Below the pieces are notes generated by a model that saw nothing but the letters and a program-made list of their open reading frames with translations, had not been told where the DNA came from and ran no database searches. Position numbers and translations under genes: made by a program. Below are positions 38,792-48,338 of a DNA stretch of 64,000 bases, piece by piece. Source of the DNA: an uncultured Verrucomicrobiota bacterium (GTDB lineage: Bacteria; Verrucomicrobiota; Kiritimatiellia; CAIQIC01; Lenti-01); NCBI GenBank assembly GCA_937860055.1, contig CALMBO010000027.1, positions 1 to 64,000 of the forward strand. Reading direction: 5' to 3'. Numbering within the stretch: position 1 is the first letter of the stretch; the number at the start of each line of letters is the position of its first letter.

Positions 38792-39778
38792 CTAGGGCGG
38801 GAAGAGGGCGTCGGCCGCCTGCCGGCCGGCTTCGGCCCCGATGCCGCCGGTGAACGCACCGGTGGCGGCGCCGACAGTGGCGCCGACGATGTTCTTGAGG
38901 CGGCCCATCCAGCTGTTGGCGCGCTGCTCGATGGCTTCCTGTTCGACGGCGGCCAGTTTTTGCGACTGGGCGCGCATCGCCTCGGCATCGGCTTGGGCCT
39001 CGGCCATTTTCTTGGCGGCGTATTCCTGTTCGGCGGCCTGCCGTTCCATGGCCATCTGCTGCATGCCGGCCTGGGCTTCCTGCAAGGCGCGGTCGCGCTT
39101 CTCCTTGCGGCTTTGGGCAAAGGTCTCCATGGGATTGGATTCCGCGCCTTCCGGCGGGGCGATGTATTCGGGGGCCTCCGCCTCGGCCGCGGCAAGGGGA
39201 TTGGCCGGCTTGGCCGGCGGAGGGGGTGGTTCCGCTGGTCCGGCGGATTCACTCCGCGAAAGCCATGCCCCGAGGGGCGGGGTCTGGGGATTCCGGGCGC
39301 GGACATCGGCCCAGGTTTGCATCTCCCCCAGGAGGCGTCCGCCATTTTCGAAAGGATCCGCAAGCCATTTCTCGAGCACCAGGCGGCGCATGGCGGAAAA
39401 CTCCAGCGGGGTTTCGCCCAGCTTGGCGTCGCCGGCCAGGCGGCCCAGGTAATGAAGGTCGTTCTGGCCTTCGGCCGTCGTGTATTCCGACACGAAGGCC
39501 GCGAAGCGGTCCTTGGCGGCGGATCCCAAAAATCCATCCAGGTCTGCGCGAAGCCGGGCGGTTTCGGAGGCCATCCAGCCATTGGCCTGTTCCACGACCT
39601 GGCGGGCCTCGGCCTCGGGGAGGGGCTTGGCGAGATTGAGCGCCTGCGCCTGGACCTCGCGGGCGAGCACGAAACGCGTGTAGGCATTCAAGAGGACGCC
39701 GGCATCGGTGGCGGGGGTCTGGGCGGCCGCGGCGAGGGCCGTGGCAAGCGCGGCGCAGAAGGTCAGGAGTTTTTTCAT
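38792..39778 (-). CDS. Exported coiled-coil protein with C-terminal glycine-zipper segment
   Basis: Signal peptide MKKLLTFCAALATALAAAAQ; long Ala/Glu/Gln helix; IVGATVGAATGAFTGGIGAEAG. Confidence 0.65.
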   Translation of the reverse strand: MKKLLTFCAALATALAAAAQTPATDAGVLLNAYTRFVLAREVQAQALNLAKPLPEAEARQVVEQANGWMASETARLRADLDGFLGSAAKDRFAAFVSEYTTAEGQNDLHYLGRLAGDAKLGETPLEFSAMRRLVLEKWLADPFENGGRLLGEMQTWADVRARNPQTPPLGAWLSRSESAGPAEPPPPPAKPANPLAAAEAEAPEYIAPPEGAESNPMETFAQSRKEKRDRALQEAQAGMQQMAMERQAAEQEYAAKKMAEAQADAEAMRAQSQKLAAVEQEAIEQRANSWMGRLKNIVGATVGAATGAFTGGIGAEAGRQAADALFPP

Positions 39779-39796
39779 GCGTTTTCCTCCGGCAAC

Positions 39797-40702
39797 CTAT
39801 TGCGCGACCGCCCGGGCCTGGATGCGGCCTCCGGCAATATCGAGCATCTGGAGCTTCAGGCCTTCCGGCGGGGTCAGGACGAGCGCTTCGGCCAGTTCTT
39901 CGGGCGGCAAGGAGGACTCCATGCTGAATTCGGCGACGCCGGCGGTATAGCTGCGCTGGGCGACATTGCGGAGATCGTCGGTGCGGCCGCGCAGGCTGTC
40001 GCGGACGGCCTTGAGCTTCCACATCTGGTCCACGCCGCCGACGGACATTTCGATCCGGTGCGGGAAGACATTGCCGGCGGCGTTGCCGGGGGTCCATTTC
40101 GCGAGCATCTCGGGGAGGATGGCATCGAGGGCCTTTTCGCCGGCGGCGCGCAGGGCCTTGGCGCTGCCGCTGACGTCCTCGAGGCCGACCTGGGTCACAT
40201 CCTCCGAGGCGGCGGCAATCGTGGCGGAATTGTCGGTGCGCACGGCGCGCAGGGTGGCGACCGCCTGGTAGGAGCGAAGGTTGGTATCTCCGATGCGGCG
40301 GGCGGAGGGCTTGGCGACGGCCTCGCCGATGAGGACGACATCGGCGCCGAACTGCGTGCCGAGCGCGGCGGCGCCGCGGTTGTCGCCGGCGGCGACCAGC
40401 ATCTGCTTGCTGCGGGCGATGTTGGCGCGCACCATGTCCTGGTCCACCACAGGCACATCCATGGCAATGAGCTTCTTCGCGGCCATGGCCTCCACTTCGG
40501 CGGTGGCGACGGTCCCCAGGCTCTTTTCATCCACGATGACCATGACACGGGGGAGGAAGGTCGGGGCGACGGTTTTGGCGGCGGCCGGGGCCTGCGCCGG
40601 AGGCGGGCGCATGCGGACGGAGGACGGTGCCGGCTCCGGGGAGGTGGCGCAGCCGGCCAAGGCCAGCAGAAGGGGCAGGAGGAGAACGGAACGGGTCTTC
40701 AT
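39797..40702 (-). CDS. CsgG/FlgT-like lipoprotein
   Basis: Lipobox LALAGCATS; RVMVIVDEKSLGTVATAEVEAMAAKKLIAMDVPVVDQDMV...FGADVVLIGEAVAKPSARRIGDTNLRSYQAVATLRAVRTDNSATIAA. Confidence 0.65.
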   Translation of the reverse strand: MKTRSVLLLPLLLALAGCATSPEPAPSSVRMRPPPAQAPAAAKTVAPTFLPRVMVIVDEKSLGTVATAEVEAMAAKKLIAMDVPVVDQDMVRANIARSKQMLVAAGDNRGAAALGTQFGADVVLIGEAVAKPSARRIGDTNLRSYQAVATLRAVRTDNSATIAAASEDVTQVGLEDVSGSAKALRAAGEKALDAILPEMLAKWTPGNAAGNVFPHRIEMSVGGVDQMWKLKAVRDSLRGRTDDLRNVAQRSYTAGVAEFSMESSLPPEELAEALVLTPPEGLKLQMLDIAGGRIQARAVAQ

Positions 40703-40715
40703 GGGATGCATCCTT

Positions 40716-41282
40716 TCACCGGAGTTGGCGGTTGAGAGCGGAAGCCATTTCACGGACAACGGACCGGGCATGCTGGGCCAGGGTGTCGTTCCTTTCGCCG
40801 CGGGCGGCGTGATCGACGCTCCACAGGATCTTGCCGGTGCCGGAATCGATCAGCCGGACGGTAATGCCGACGACGGGATAGGTGCGCCCGCCCTGGGCGA
40901 CGGTTTCATATTCGGAGACCGTGCCGATGACCACGCCATTGGCCCCGACCATCTGGCCGAGCTGCGCGGCTTGTCCGGCGGTCAGGCCGGACAGCGCCAC
41001 CTCGGTTTCGCCGAGCACACCGGACATCTGGGAGCGTTCGACCAGCTCATAATGGCCCATTTTCATCAGTTCCGTGACGAACATGTCCGAAACCGAACCG
41101 CCGATGAGGGTGGTGGCGGCCTTGAAAGGCAGGATGCCGACCTTGTCGATTTCAAACGCCTCGCGGGCGACGTAGACATTGGGCTCGTCTGTTCCGGCGC
41201 CCCCGCTGGAATAACCCTTCGGGGAAGCGCAACCCGCAAGCGCGGCAGCGAAAGCCACGATGGCAACCGGTTTCCATTCCAT
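40716..41282 (-). CDS. CsgG-like lipoprotein
   Basis: Lipobox ALAGCASP; VGILPFKAATTLIGGSVSDMFVTELMKMGHYELVERSQMSGVLGETEVALSGLTAGQAAQLGQMVGANGVVIGTV. Confidence 0.82.
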   Translation of the reverse strand: MEWKPVAIVAFAAALAGCASPKGYSSGGAGTDEPNVYVAREAFEIDKVGILPFKAATTLIGGSVSDMFVTELMKMGHYELVERSQMSGVLGETEVALSGLTAGQAAQLGQMVGANGVVIGTVSEYETVAQGGRTYPVVGITVRLIDSGTGKILWSVDHAARGERNDTLAQHARSVVREMASALNRQLR

Positions 41283-41298
41283 GATCAAACCTCCTGTT

Positions 41299-41682
41299 TC
41301 ATGGCCGCTGCATTTCCAGCCGCCGGATTCTCTGTTCCCATTGCTGCATGCGGGCCATCTGCTGCTCCATTTTCTGGAGGCGGGCCTCCAGGTCGGTCAG
41401 GCGCCGTTCCAGGTTGTAGGCCACGGAAGGGGGGCGGGGCGAGGCTCCGAGGCGCGCTTCGATGGCATCGAGCCGCTTTTCAAACAGGGTGGCTTCCTTC
41501 TCCCAATCAGGGGCGGAAGATCCTTCCGTTCCGCGCGAAACTTGTTCCGGAGGGGATGGGGGGGAGGCCGGGAAAAGCGTCTCGACGGCGGTGGCGTCCT
41601 GGGCGACCACACCCGGCGCGGCCACCGCCAAGAGTCCGGTCAGCACGACACTGGCGAAACAGATTCCCGAGCGGGAGATCAT
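41299..41682 (-). CDS. Exported coiled-coil protein
   Basis: Signal peptide-like N-terminus; heptad LFEKRLDAIEARLG...YNLERRLTDLEARLQKMEQQMARMQQWEQRIRRLEMQ; start overlaps upstream stop (ATGA). Confidence 0.6.
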   Translation of the reverse strand: MISRSGICFASVVLTGLLAVAAPGVVAQDATAVETLFPASPPSPPEQVSRGTEGSSAPDWEKEATLFEKRLDAIEARLGASPRPPSVAYNLERRLTDLEARLQKMEQQMARMQQWEQRIRRLEMQRP

Positions 41683-44426
41683 GAAGACCAGCCCTCATAC
41701 GTCATGGGTTCGGTGGCCGGGGTGTCTATGGCGGGAGGATCGGCGGGTTCCAAGGGAGGTTCGAAACCCGGCCCCTCGATATCCGAATCCCCGGGAGGTT
41801 CCACGCCGCCGGTGCCGTCCATGCCGCCTGCCTCTCCCGTGTTGCCGGTGTCGCCCGACTCTCCGGTGCCGGAGCCTGGATTGGATTCGGTGGAGACGGT
41901 TTCGCGCGAGCAGATGGGGCAGCGGGAAGGACCGGGCGGGGTGCCGGACCAGGAGTAGCCGCAGCCATAGCGGATGGTGACGGTGCCGTCGTCGTTTTTC
42001 GTGGTGCCGGTGACGCCGAGGGGATCATCCGAAGGGGTGGAAGTGGTGGAAGAAGAGCCCGTGCCGCCGCCGGAGGGGTTGTCGCCATCCGTGCAACCGT
42101 CGTCGTCATCATCATCCCGGTCCGGCGGCTTTTTGCCGCGGCTGGTGGTTCCTGCGGCGGAGGTGGAGGACGTTGAGGCATCGCCGGTCTTGGAGGAATC
42201 CGCATCCGAACCGGACACCTCGCCGGAATCCGGGGAGCCGAAGATTTCTCCGACCACCTGATCGGCCGCCGCGCCGCCCAGCGCGCCGCCAAAGGCCTTG
42301 CCGCCTTCGGTGACGCCTTGTTCGACGGCATCGCCCAGTGTCTTTCCCCAGCTGCTGTCGCGGTCGGCCTTGGCCGTGGCGCGGGTGGAGGCGTCGCGCG
42401 TGGCCTGCGAATCGCGGCCTCCGGCATCGCGGGTGGTATTGGCGTCGCGAAGGGTTTGGTTTCCGGCATTGGCGGCTTCGCCCATCTGCGTGTTCTGCGC
42501 CATGGTCATGGAACTGTCGGCGCCGCGCTGGCCCTGGCTTTGCGACCAGTTCCCGGCGAAATCACCCGAGGTATTGAAACCGCCGGCGGCCATTTCGGGG
42601 CTGACATCGGCATCGGAGCCGGCCTCGGCGCCGCGCAGACCGCCGCCGGTGGTCTTGCCTTCGCCGGTTCCTCCTTCGTAGGTGGTTTGGCTGATGACAT
42701 TGCCATCCCCGTCGGTTTCCGTTTCCGTGGTGCGGATGAGGGATCCGTCGGCGCCGCGGGTTTCGGTCAGGGTGGTCCGGCCCTTGCCGTTTTCCACATA
42801 ACCGGAACTGGTGGTGGTTTCACCGGGCTTGTCGCCATCCGAGTCGGCTTCACCGCCTTCGGGCTGGTCCTCGCCACCCTCCGAGCCTTCGCCTTCTTCG
42901 CCATCGTTTTCGCCCGGCTCGTTTTCCGTGGCGGGTACGGCGGCGTCTTCATCGCCGCCGGCGCCTTCGGGCGTCGAGACGGTGGACCCGGTTTCGGGCG
43001 TTTCCGGCGATTCGGGTTCCGGGTTTTCCGGTTCCGCGGGGGTTTCCGGCTCGGGCGTCGTTTCGGGTTCGGGCTGGCCATCCGGTTCGCCCTCGGACTG
43101 GGGTTCGCCTTCCGTTTGATCGTCCGGCTCCGGCGTCGTTGAGGCATCCGGTTCCTGGCCGGCATCGTCCTTGCCGGCGGAATCCGCGCCATCCTTGTCG
43201 TTTTTCCCGTCCGCATCCTTTTCGCCGGCTTCGCTGTCCTTTTCGCCCTCGCCGTCTTCTTCCCCTTCGCCGTCTTCGTCGCCTTCTCCATCCTCTTCGC
43301 CGTCCTCCTCGCCGTCCTCTTCCTGGAGGATTTCCGGCAGGTATTTTTTGGAGAGATTGTCGGCGATTTCGTCGGGGGAGAACTCCTTGATCTTCTTGGC
43401 GGCGTCGGCGAGGCGTTCATCGCCGGTGACGCGGGCCATGTCCTCGAAAATCTTCTGGATGCGTTCCTGGCCCTCGCCATAGGCCTCGTACTTGTCCATG
43501 AGGTCGTTGTAGCGGTCCTCGCCCAGGGCGTTTTTAAGGGCTTCGTCGGCCTTGGTGATCATTTCGGACTTGTACTCGCCGATCTTGTCCTTGATCTCGC
43601 CCTTGATGTCATCGATCTGCCCTTCGACCTGGTCCTTGACATAGCCTTCGACGGCGGCGCGGGGATCATCGGAGATCTCCTTGGCCTTCTTGGCGGCGTC
43701 TTCCATCCACTTGACGGCCTGGGAGGAGGTGCCGCCGGTGATGGCGTCCAGCGCCTTGATGTAGGTGTCGGCGCCGGCGGCGACGCCCTGGCGCAGATCC
43801 TTTTCCAGGATATCGATCCCGCGGACCTTGAGGGTTTCGGCCGTATCGGCATAGTCAGCCAGGTCGGGATCGTTTCCGGTTCCGGTGGCGGCGGCCAATT
43901 CGACGTGCATCTTGGTGGCGAGGCCGCGGCTGTTGTTTTCGAAGGGATCCATGGTGGCGGGCGTGTCGCCGCGGGTATAATCCTTTCCATCGAGGAAATT
44001 CCGCCAGAACTGGCCGCCCTGCTTGCCGTCGGGATCGTCCTGGCTTGAGAAGCCGGGCACGTTGTTCAGGGCCTTGCTGGACTGGAGGGAGCGGTAGTAT
44101 TTGTCCAGCTTGGCCTGGTTGTTGACCTGAGGCTTTCCGTTTTCATCGTAATAGATGGCGCCCTGGTAGGAGAGGACGCTCAGGATGCGTTCGCGGTCGC
44201 GCTTGTTGCGCTCGGCGGGGTTGACGAACTTGCCGGCGGCGGAATCGGTGACCCAGGTAGCGGCCGCATTCGCCTTGTTCTTGACGCCCTGGGCGACGTA
44301 GCTCACCCCCGAAGAGAGCGTGCCGAGCACGTCCGCCTGCGCCGGCACGGCGCCCAGCCACAGGCCGCCCGCGACGACCCAAACCGCCCGCCGCATCCGT
44401 CCACATCCGTCCATTCGATCGACCAT
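41679..44426 (-). CDS. Large exported acidic, low-complexity protein (915 aa)
   Basis: Signal peptide MRRAVWVVAGGLWLGAVPAQA; helical N-half; EEDGEEDGEEDGEGDEDGEGEEDGEGEKD tract; PEPE-rich segment; DDDDDDGCTDGDNPSGGG; RYGCGYSWSGTPPGPSRCPIC. Confidence 0.72.
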   Translation of the reverse strand: MVDRMDGCGRMRRAVWVVAGGLWLGAVPAQADVLGTLSSGVSYVAQGVKNKANAAATWVTDSAAGKFVNPAERNKRDRERILSVLSYQGAIYYDENGKPQVNNQAKLDKYYRSLQSSKALNNVPGFSSQDDPDGKQGGQFWRNFLDGKDYTRGDTPATMDPFENNSRGLATKMHVELAAATGTGNDPDLADYADTAETLKVRGIDILEKDLRQGVAAGADTYIKALDAITGGTSSQAVKWMEDAAKKAKEISDDPRAAVEGYVKDQVEGQIDDIKGEIKDKIGEYKSEMITKADEALKNALGEDRYNDLMDKYEAYGEGQERIQKIFEDMARVTGDERLADAAKKIKEFSPDEIADNLSKKYLPEILQEEDGEEDGEEDGEGDEDGEGEEDGEGEKDSEAGEKDADGKNDKDGADSAGKDDAGQEPDASTTPEPDDQTEGEPQSEGEPDGQPEPETTPEPETPAEPENPEPESPETPETGSTVSTPEGAGGDEDAAVPATENEPGENDGEEGEGSEGGEDQPEGGEADSDGDKPGETTTSSGYVENGKGRTTLTETRGADGSLIRTTETETDGDGNVISQTTYEGGTGEGKTTGGGLRGAEAGSDADVSPEMAAGGFNTSGDFAGNWSQSQGQRGADSSMTMAQNTQMGEAANAGNQTLRDANTTRDAGGRDSQATRDASTRATAKADRDSSWGKTLGDAVEQGVTEGGKAFGGALGGAAADQVVGEIFGSPDSGEVSGSDADSSKTGDASTSSTSAAGTTSRGKKPPDRDDDDDDGCTDGDNPSGGGTGSSSTTSTPSDDPLGVTGTTKNDDGTVTIRYGCGYSWSGTPPGPSRCPICSRETVSTESNPGSGTGESGDTGNTGEAGGMDGTGGVEPPGDSDIEGPGFEPPLEPADPPAIDTPATEPMTYEGWSS

Positions 44427-44449
44427 GGCCAACCTCCTTCGTTCCGGCA

Positions 44450-46948
44450 TCACCGGCGCGGGACGACTTCCAGCGCGGCCGAGGGCGGGCTTTCCAGGCC
44501 GTCCTCGTCCACCGCCACCACCACCAACACCTTTTTCTGCGCGAGGGCCTCTGCGGGGAAGAAATACTCCGCCTCCGTGGCGGTTCCGACCTCCTCCTGG
44601 CCGAAGAGCTTCTTGTTGAAGATGCGGTAGCGCACGACATCCGCCTGGGGAGGCGCCTCCCAGCGCAGGAAGGCGCCGTCGGAGGCCCACTCCACGGAGA
44701 GCCCGGCGGGGGAGCCGGGGAGGGGCTTGGTGGTGCCGAGAACGGGTTCGGACCAGTCGCTTTCGAGGCCGTCCACGTCCACGGCCTTCACGCGGAAATA
44801 GCGGGCGAGGCCCGGCGGGAGGGATTCCTGCTTGAAGCCGCGGGTTTCCTCGATGGAGACGCGGCCGGCTTCCGCGAAGCCGCGATCTGCGGCGGAGGAA
44901 AACTCCACGACATGCCAGGCGATGTCGGCTTCCTTGCCGGCGGCCCAGACAACGCCGATGACGCCGGGCCGGCCTTCGGTGGCCTTCAGCCCGCGGGGAG
45001 TTTCGGGCACGACCTTGGTGACGGCTTCGACGGGATCGCACCCGTCGGAGGCGGCTTCGGCGGTATTCACGGCGCAGATGCGGTAGGCGTAGGCGGTGCC
45101 GTCCTTCAGGGGGATCTTGACGCTGGAGCGCATGAACCGGGACTGTTCGCCGCCCTCGTCCACGTAGGAGGCGGATTCCAGGCCGGCCACCCGCGCGATC
45201 TTCGCAAATTCTCCGCCGGCTTCCGAACGCTCGATGTCGTAGCCGACGACCTTCTCGTCCGGCGAAACCGTCCATGACAATTCGACGCGCCGCGGGAGCC
45301 CGGTGACCGCGTCCAACCCCTCGACGACGGGGGGGCGGGGGCGGGTGGCGGCCATGACGACCTCGGAATCGTCGCTTTCGGCGGTCACGGCGTTGATGGC
45401 GCGGATGCAATAGAAATAGGTGCGATCGTCCTCCAGGTCGCCCGGATCCTTCCCGCCGTCGAGATATTCGGCGCTTTCCCTTCCCTTCGAAGAGCCGATG
45501 AAGGAGAAGGGACCGGCATCGCTGTCGGCACGATAGACATCGTAGCGGACAACGTCTTCCTCGGGATGGACCTCCCAGGAGAGGGGGACGCAGCGCACCT
45601 GGAGGTTTTCGGCGGCGAGTCCTTTCGGCATGGAGGGCGGCGGCCGGGTGGCGATCTCGACCGGGTCGGAAGCCTCGCCAACGGCGCCGACGCGGTTGAT
45701 GGAGCGGATGCGGTAGAGATAGGTCGTGGAATCGCGCAGGGGGGAGGCGGCGGTGCCGCCTTCAGCGAAGGCGGCCTCATCCACTTCGCCGACCTGGGCG
45801 AAGACCTGGTCGGCGGCGTTGGCGCGCTCGACGATGTAGCGCACGACGCCTTCGGAGGCGGGTGGGGCCCATTCCAGGCGGACGGCGCGTCCGGCGGGGG
45901 CGGCGGCCTGGATCTCCGCAGGCGGCTCGGGCGGCGGCGCGGTCATGCTTTCCTGGGCGTCGGTGGGGCCGCTTTCCTGGCGATCGCGGCCGATGGCGAC
46001 CATGCGGTAGTAGTAGGTGGCGGAATCCTTGAGGGGGGCGTTTTTGGCGCCGGTGTCCGAGTAGGAGCCGCGGGAGGCGGGAAGGGTGGCCAAGGGGACG
46101 AAGGGGCCCTCGGGGCTTTCGGCGCGTTCGATGCGGTATTGGACGGACCGGTCGGCGGGCGGCGTCCATTGGAGGACCACTTCGCGCAGGCCCAAGTCGG
46201 AGATGCCGAAGGGGGACGGGAGGTCGGGGGGCGGTGTTTCCGGGCGCACCGGCGCGGCGGGATCCTCGTCGTAGCCCACGAGATCCTCCGGCTGGTCGCG
46301 GGTGCCGCGGGCATCGTCGAATCCCGCCTCGACCTGGCGCTGGACGTTCCAGTTCTGGACGACGACGGCGACCATTTCATGCACGACGCGGCGTGCGTGG
46401 CCGGAGAGCGTGTCGGCGGGATCCTCGCTGCGGCTGGCGTGATCCACGCTCCACATGACGCGGCCGCTGTTGCAGTCGATCAGGCGGATGGAGGCGCCGA
46501 CGACGGGATAGCTGCGGCCGCGGTAGGCGACGGGGGCGTATTCATCCACGGTGCCGAGGATGACGCCGTCGGCGCCCATCATCTTGCCGGCCTCGATGGC
46601 GGCGGATTCGGAAAGCCCGGAGAGGGCGAACTCGGTTTCGCCCAGCACGCGGTCGATCTGGCCGCGCTCGACGAGGGTATAGCGCCGGGCCCGGAGCAGT
46701 TCCGTCACGAAGATATCCGACACGGAGGAACCGATCAGTTCCGTCGGGGCCTTGAAGGGGAGGATGGCCACCTTCTCGATGGAAGAGGCGACGGGGGCGA
46801 CATAAACGTTGGCGTCGCTCTTGGTTTTTCGGAAATAGGCGTCCTGGGCGAAAGCGGAAATCCCGCAGGCGAGCCAGAGGCCCGCGATGCCCAGAACATG
46901 TCCGCTTGCGCACCTGCCGCGCCCTGCCATCCGCCTCGGAAACCTCAT
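44450..46948 (-). CDS. CsgG-like domain fused to about six fibronectin type III repeats
   Basis: VAILPFKAPTELIGSSVSDIFVTELLRARRYTLVERGQIDRVLGETEFALSGL then repeated VVLQWTPPADRSVQYRIERAES / VRLEWAPPASEGVVRYIVERAN / VPLSWEVHPEEDVVRYDVYRAD / VELSWTVSPDEKVVGYDIERSE motifs. Confidence 0.82.
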   Translation of the reverse strand: MRFPRRMAGRGRCASGHVLGIAGLWLACGISAFAQDAYFRKTKSDANVYVAPVASSIEKVAILPFKAPTELIGSSVSDIFVTELLRARRYTLVERGQIDRVLGETEFALSGLSESAAIEAGKMMGADGVILGTVDEYAPVAYRGRSYPVVGASIRLIDCNSGRVMWSVDHASRSEDPADTLSGHARRVVHEMVAVVVQNWNVQRQVEAGFDDARGTRDQPEDLVGYDEDPAAPVRPETPPPDLPSPFGISDLGLREVVLQWTPPADRSVQYRIERAESPEGPFVPLATLPASRGSYSDTGAKNAPLKDSATYYYRMVAIGRDRQESGPTDAQESMTAPPPEPPAEIQAAAPAGRAVRLEWAPPASEGVVRYIVERANAADQVFAQVGEVDEAAFAEGGTAASPLRDSTTYLYRIRSINRVGAVGEASDPVEIATRPPPSMPKGLAAENLQVRCVPLSWEVHPEEDVVRYDVYRADSDAGPFSFIGSSKGRESAEYLDGGKDPGDLEDDRTYFYCIRAINAVTAESDDSEVVMAATRPRPPVVEGLDAVTGLPRRVELSWTVSPDEKVVGYDIERSEAGGEFAKIARVAGLESASYVDEGGEQSRFMRSSVKIPLKDGTAYAYRICAVNTAEAASDGCDPVEAVTKVVPETPRGLKATEGRPGVIGVVWAAGKEADIAWHVVEFSSAADRGFAEAGRVSIEETRGFKQESLPPGLARYFRVKAVDVDGLESDWSEPVLGTTKPLPGSPAGLSVEWASDGAFLRWEAPPQADVVRYRIFNKKLFGQEEVGTATEAEYFFPAEALAQKKVLVVVAVDEDGLESPPSAALEVVPRR

Positions 46949-47062
46949 CCTCAAACCTCCCGTCCAGCCAAACCAGCCACAACAAGCAAGCATGGGAGAA
47001 GCCCCGATGAAATCAAGGGCAAAACAGCCTTATAACAAGGATTTTATGGCGAAAAGGAGGGG

Positions 47063-48337
47063 TCAGTCGCCGAGGTTGACCTCGCCCGGCTGGTAGAGGG
47101 GAGGGTTGTCGTCCGGGTTGCCGTAGAGGCGGTTGACCAGCCGGTCGAATCCCCAGCTGAATTTGTCGATGTTGAAGGTGGTGACGACGAGGAGGACGAG
47201 GTTTTTCCCCTCCAGCATGCGCCGGCCGTTTTCGTCGGTGGAGGGCATGGCGCCGATGCTGACGATGCTGGAGAGACCGCGTTTCTCGCGGCTGTCGTAG
47301 GCGGCGGGATGGGCGGCCTTGCCGCTTTGCATGTAGAACCAGTAGTAGACGTTCCGGCAGAGCCGCGAGCGGGCGAGGGCGTCCACCATGCCGAAGCCGA
47401 AGCTGTCGCCGACGACAAGGACATCCAGCATGCCTTCGGTTTCGGCGGGCGGGGGGGCGGCAACGGGGTAGAGGCAGGGGACGGGGGCGCTGTAGGGCGA
47501 GGCGAACAGGTTGAGCTGGCCGCGCAGTTCGTCGCTCATGCCGGCCGGCTTGTCCTCGATCAGCTCCACGGTTTCCAGGACCGGGATCTCCGGCAGAACG
47601 CCCTGCTGATTGAGCAGGGGGATGGCGCGCTGCCAGACGACCCAGGCGCCATGGTGTCCCCAATGGATGCCATGGGCCGGGACCAGGCCGGGGTATTCCG
47701 GTGCGAGTTCGCGAAAGAGTTCCATGGAGTCGAGGCAGGGGACGTTGTGGCGCCGGAGGGCATCGACGAAGGGGCGGTAGTCGGAATGGGCGTCGGAAAC
47801 GCGGCCTTCGGCCCAGGCGGGGAGCGAGTTGGTGTAGATGAGGGCCTTGTTGGGGGCGACGACGACAAGGAAGGCCTTGCCCTGCTCGCGAAGGAGGCGC
47901 TGCATGCGGGCCAGATTGAAGGCGTAGTTGTCCATCTGCTCCGCCGGGATCTGGGGCGGGCGCAGGGCGTCGGTCATGAGGAGGTTTTCATACAGCACGG
48001 GGGGCTTGCCCAAGACCAGGGCGCGCTTGCGGAGGGGGGCCCCCTCCACCTGGCCGAAACAGGAGTAGCGAATCTGGCGGTTGAGGTTGACCAGCCAGCC
48101 GCGGATGCCGATCTGCTCGGCGATCCACGTGTCCATGGTCCTGGCATACGAGCCGTCGAGCCAGGATTTGGGCGCCCACTGCGGGAACTCCCGGATTTTG
48201 TTGGTGATGCCGCCCAACCGCTTGCGCGGCGGGATGCCGGTGGCCTTCTGGAACGCGGGCAGCAGCAGGAAGGCGGCGAAAACCGCCACCAGCAGGGCTT
48301 GGAGGAACCGGCGAGGGATAGAGGGGGGCTGGGGCAT
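47063..48337 (-). CDS. AlgX/AlgJ-like SGNH-fold acetyltransferase/hydrolase (polysaccharide O-acetylation)
   Basis: N-terminal TM anchor; FLVVVAPNKALIY, PAHGIHWGHHGAW, VLVVGDSFGFGMVDAL. Confidence 0.82.
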   Translation of the reverse strand: MPQPPSIPRRFLQALLVAVFAAFLLLPAFQKATGIPPRKRLGGITNKIREFPQWAPKSWLDGSYARTMDTWIAEQIGIRGWLVNLNRQIRYSCFGQVEGAPLRKRALVLGKPPVLYENLLMTDALRPPQIPAEQMDNYAFNLARMQRLLREQGKAFLVVVAPNKALIYTNSLPAWAEGRVSDAHSDYRPFVDALRRHNVPCLDSMELFRELAPEYPGLVPAHGIHWGHHGAWVVWQRAIPLLNQQGVLPEIPVLETVELIEDKPAGMSDELRGQLNLFASPYSAPVPCLYPVAAPPPAETEGMLDVLVVGDSFGFGMVDALARSRLCRNVYYWFYMQSGKAAHPAAYDSREKRGLSSIVSIGAMPSTDENGRRMLEGKNLVLLVVTTFNIDKFSWGFDRLVNRLYGNPDDNPPLYQPGEVNLGD

Positions 48338-48338
48338 G

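Noticed and set aside
43170-43390. Ser/Pro- or Arg-rich ORFs opposite the acidic tract (SPSPSSSPSPSSSPS...)
   Set aside because: Reverse translation of the EEDGEEDGE repeat; no independent coding evidence.
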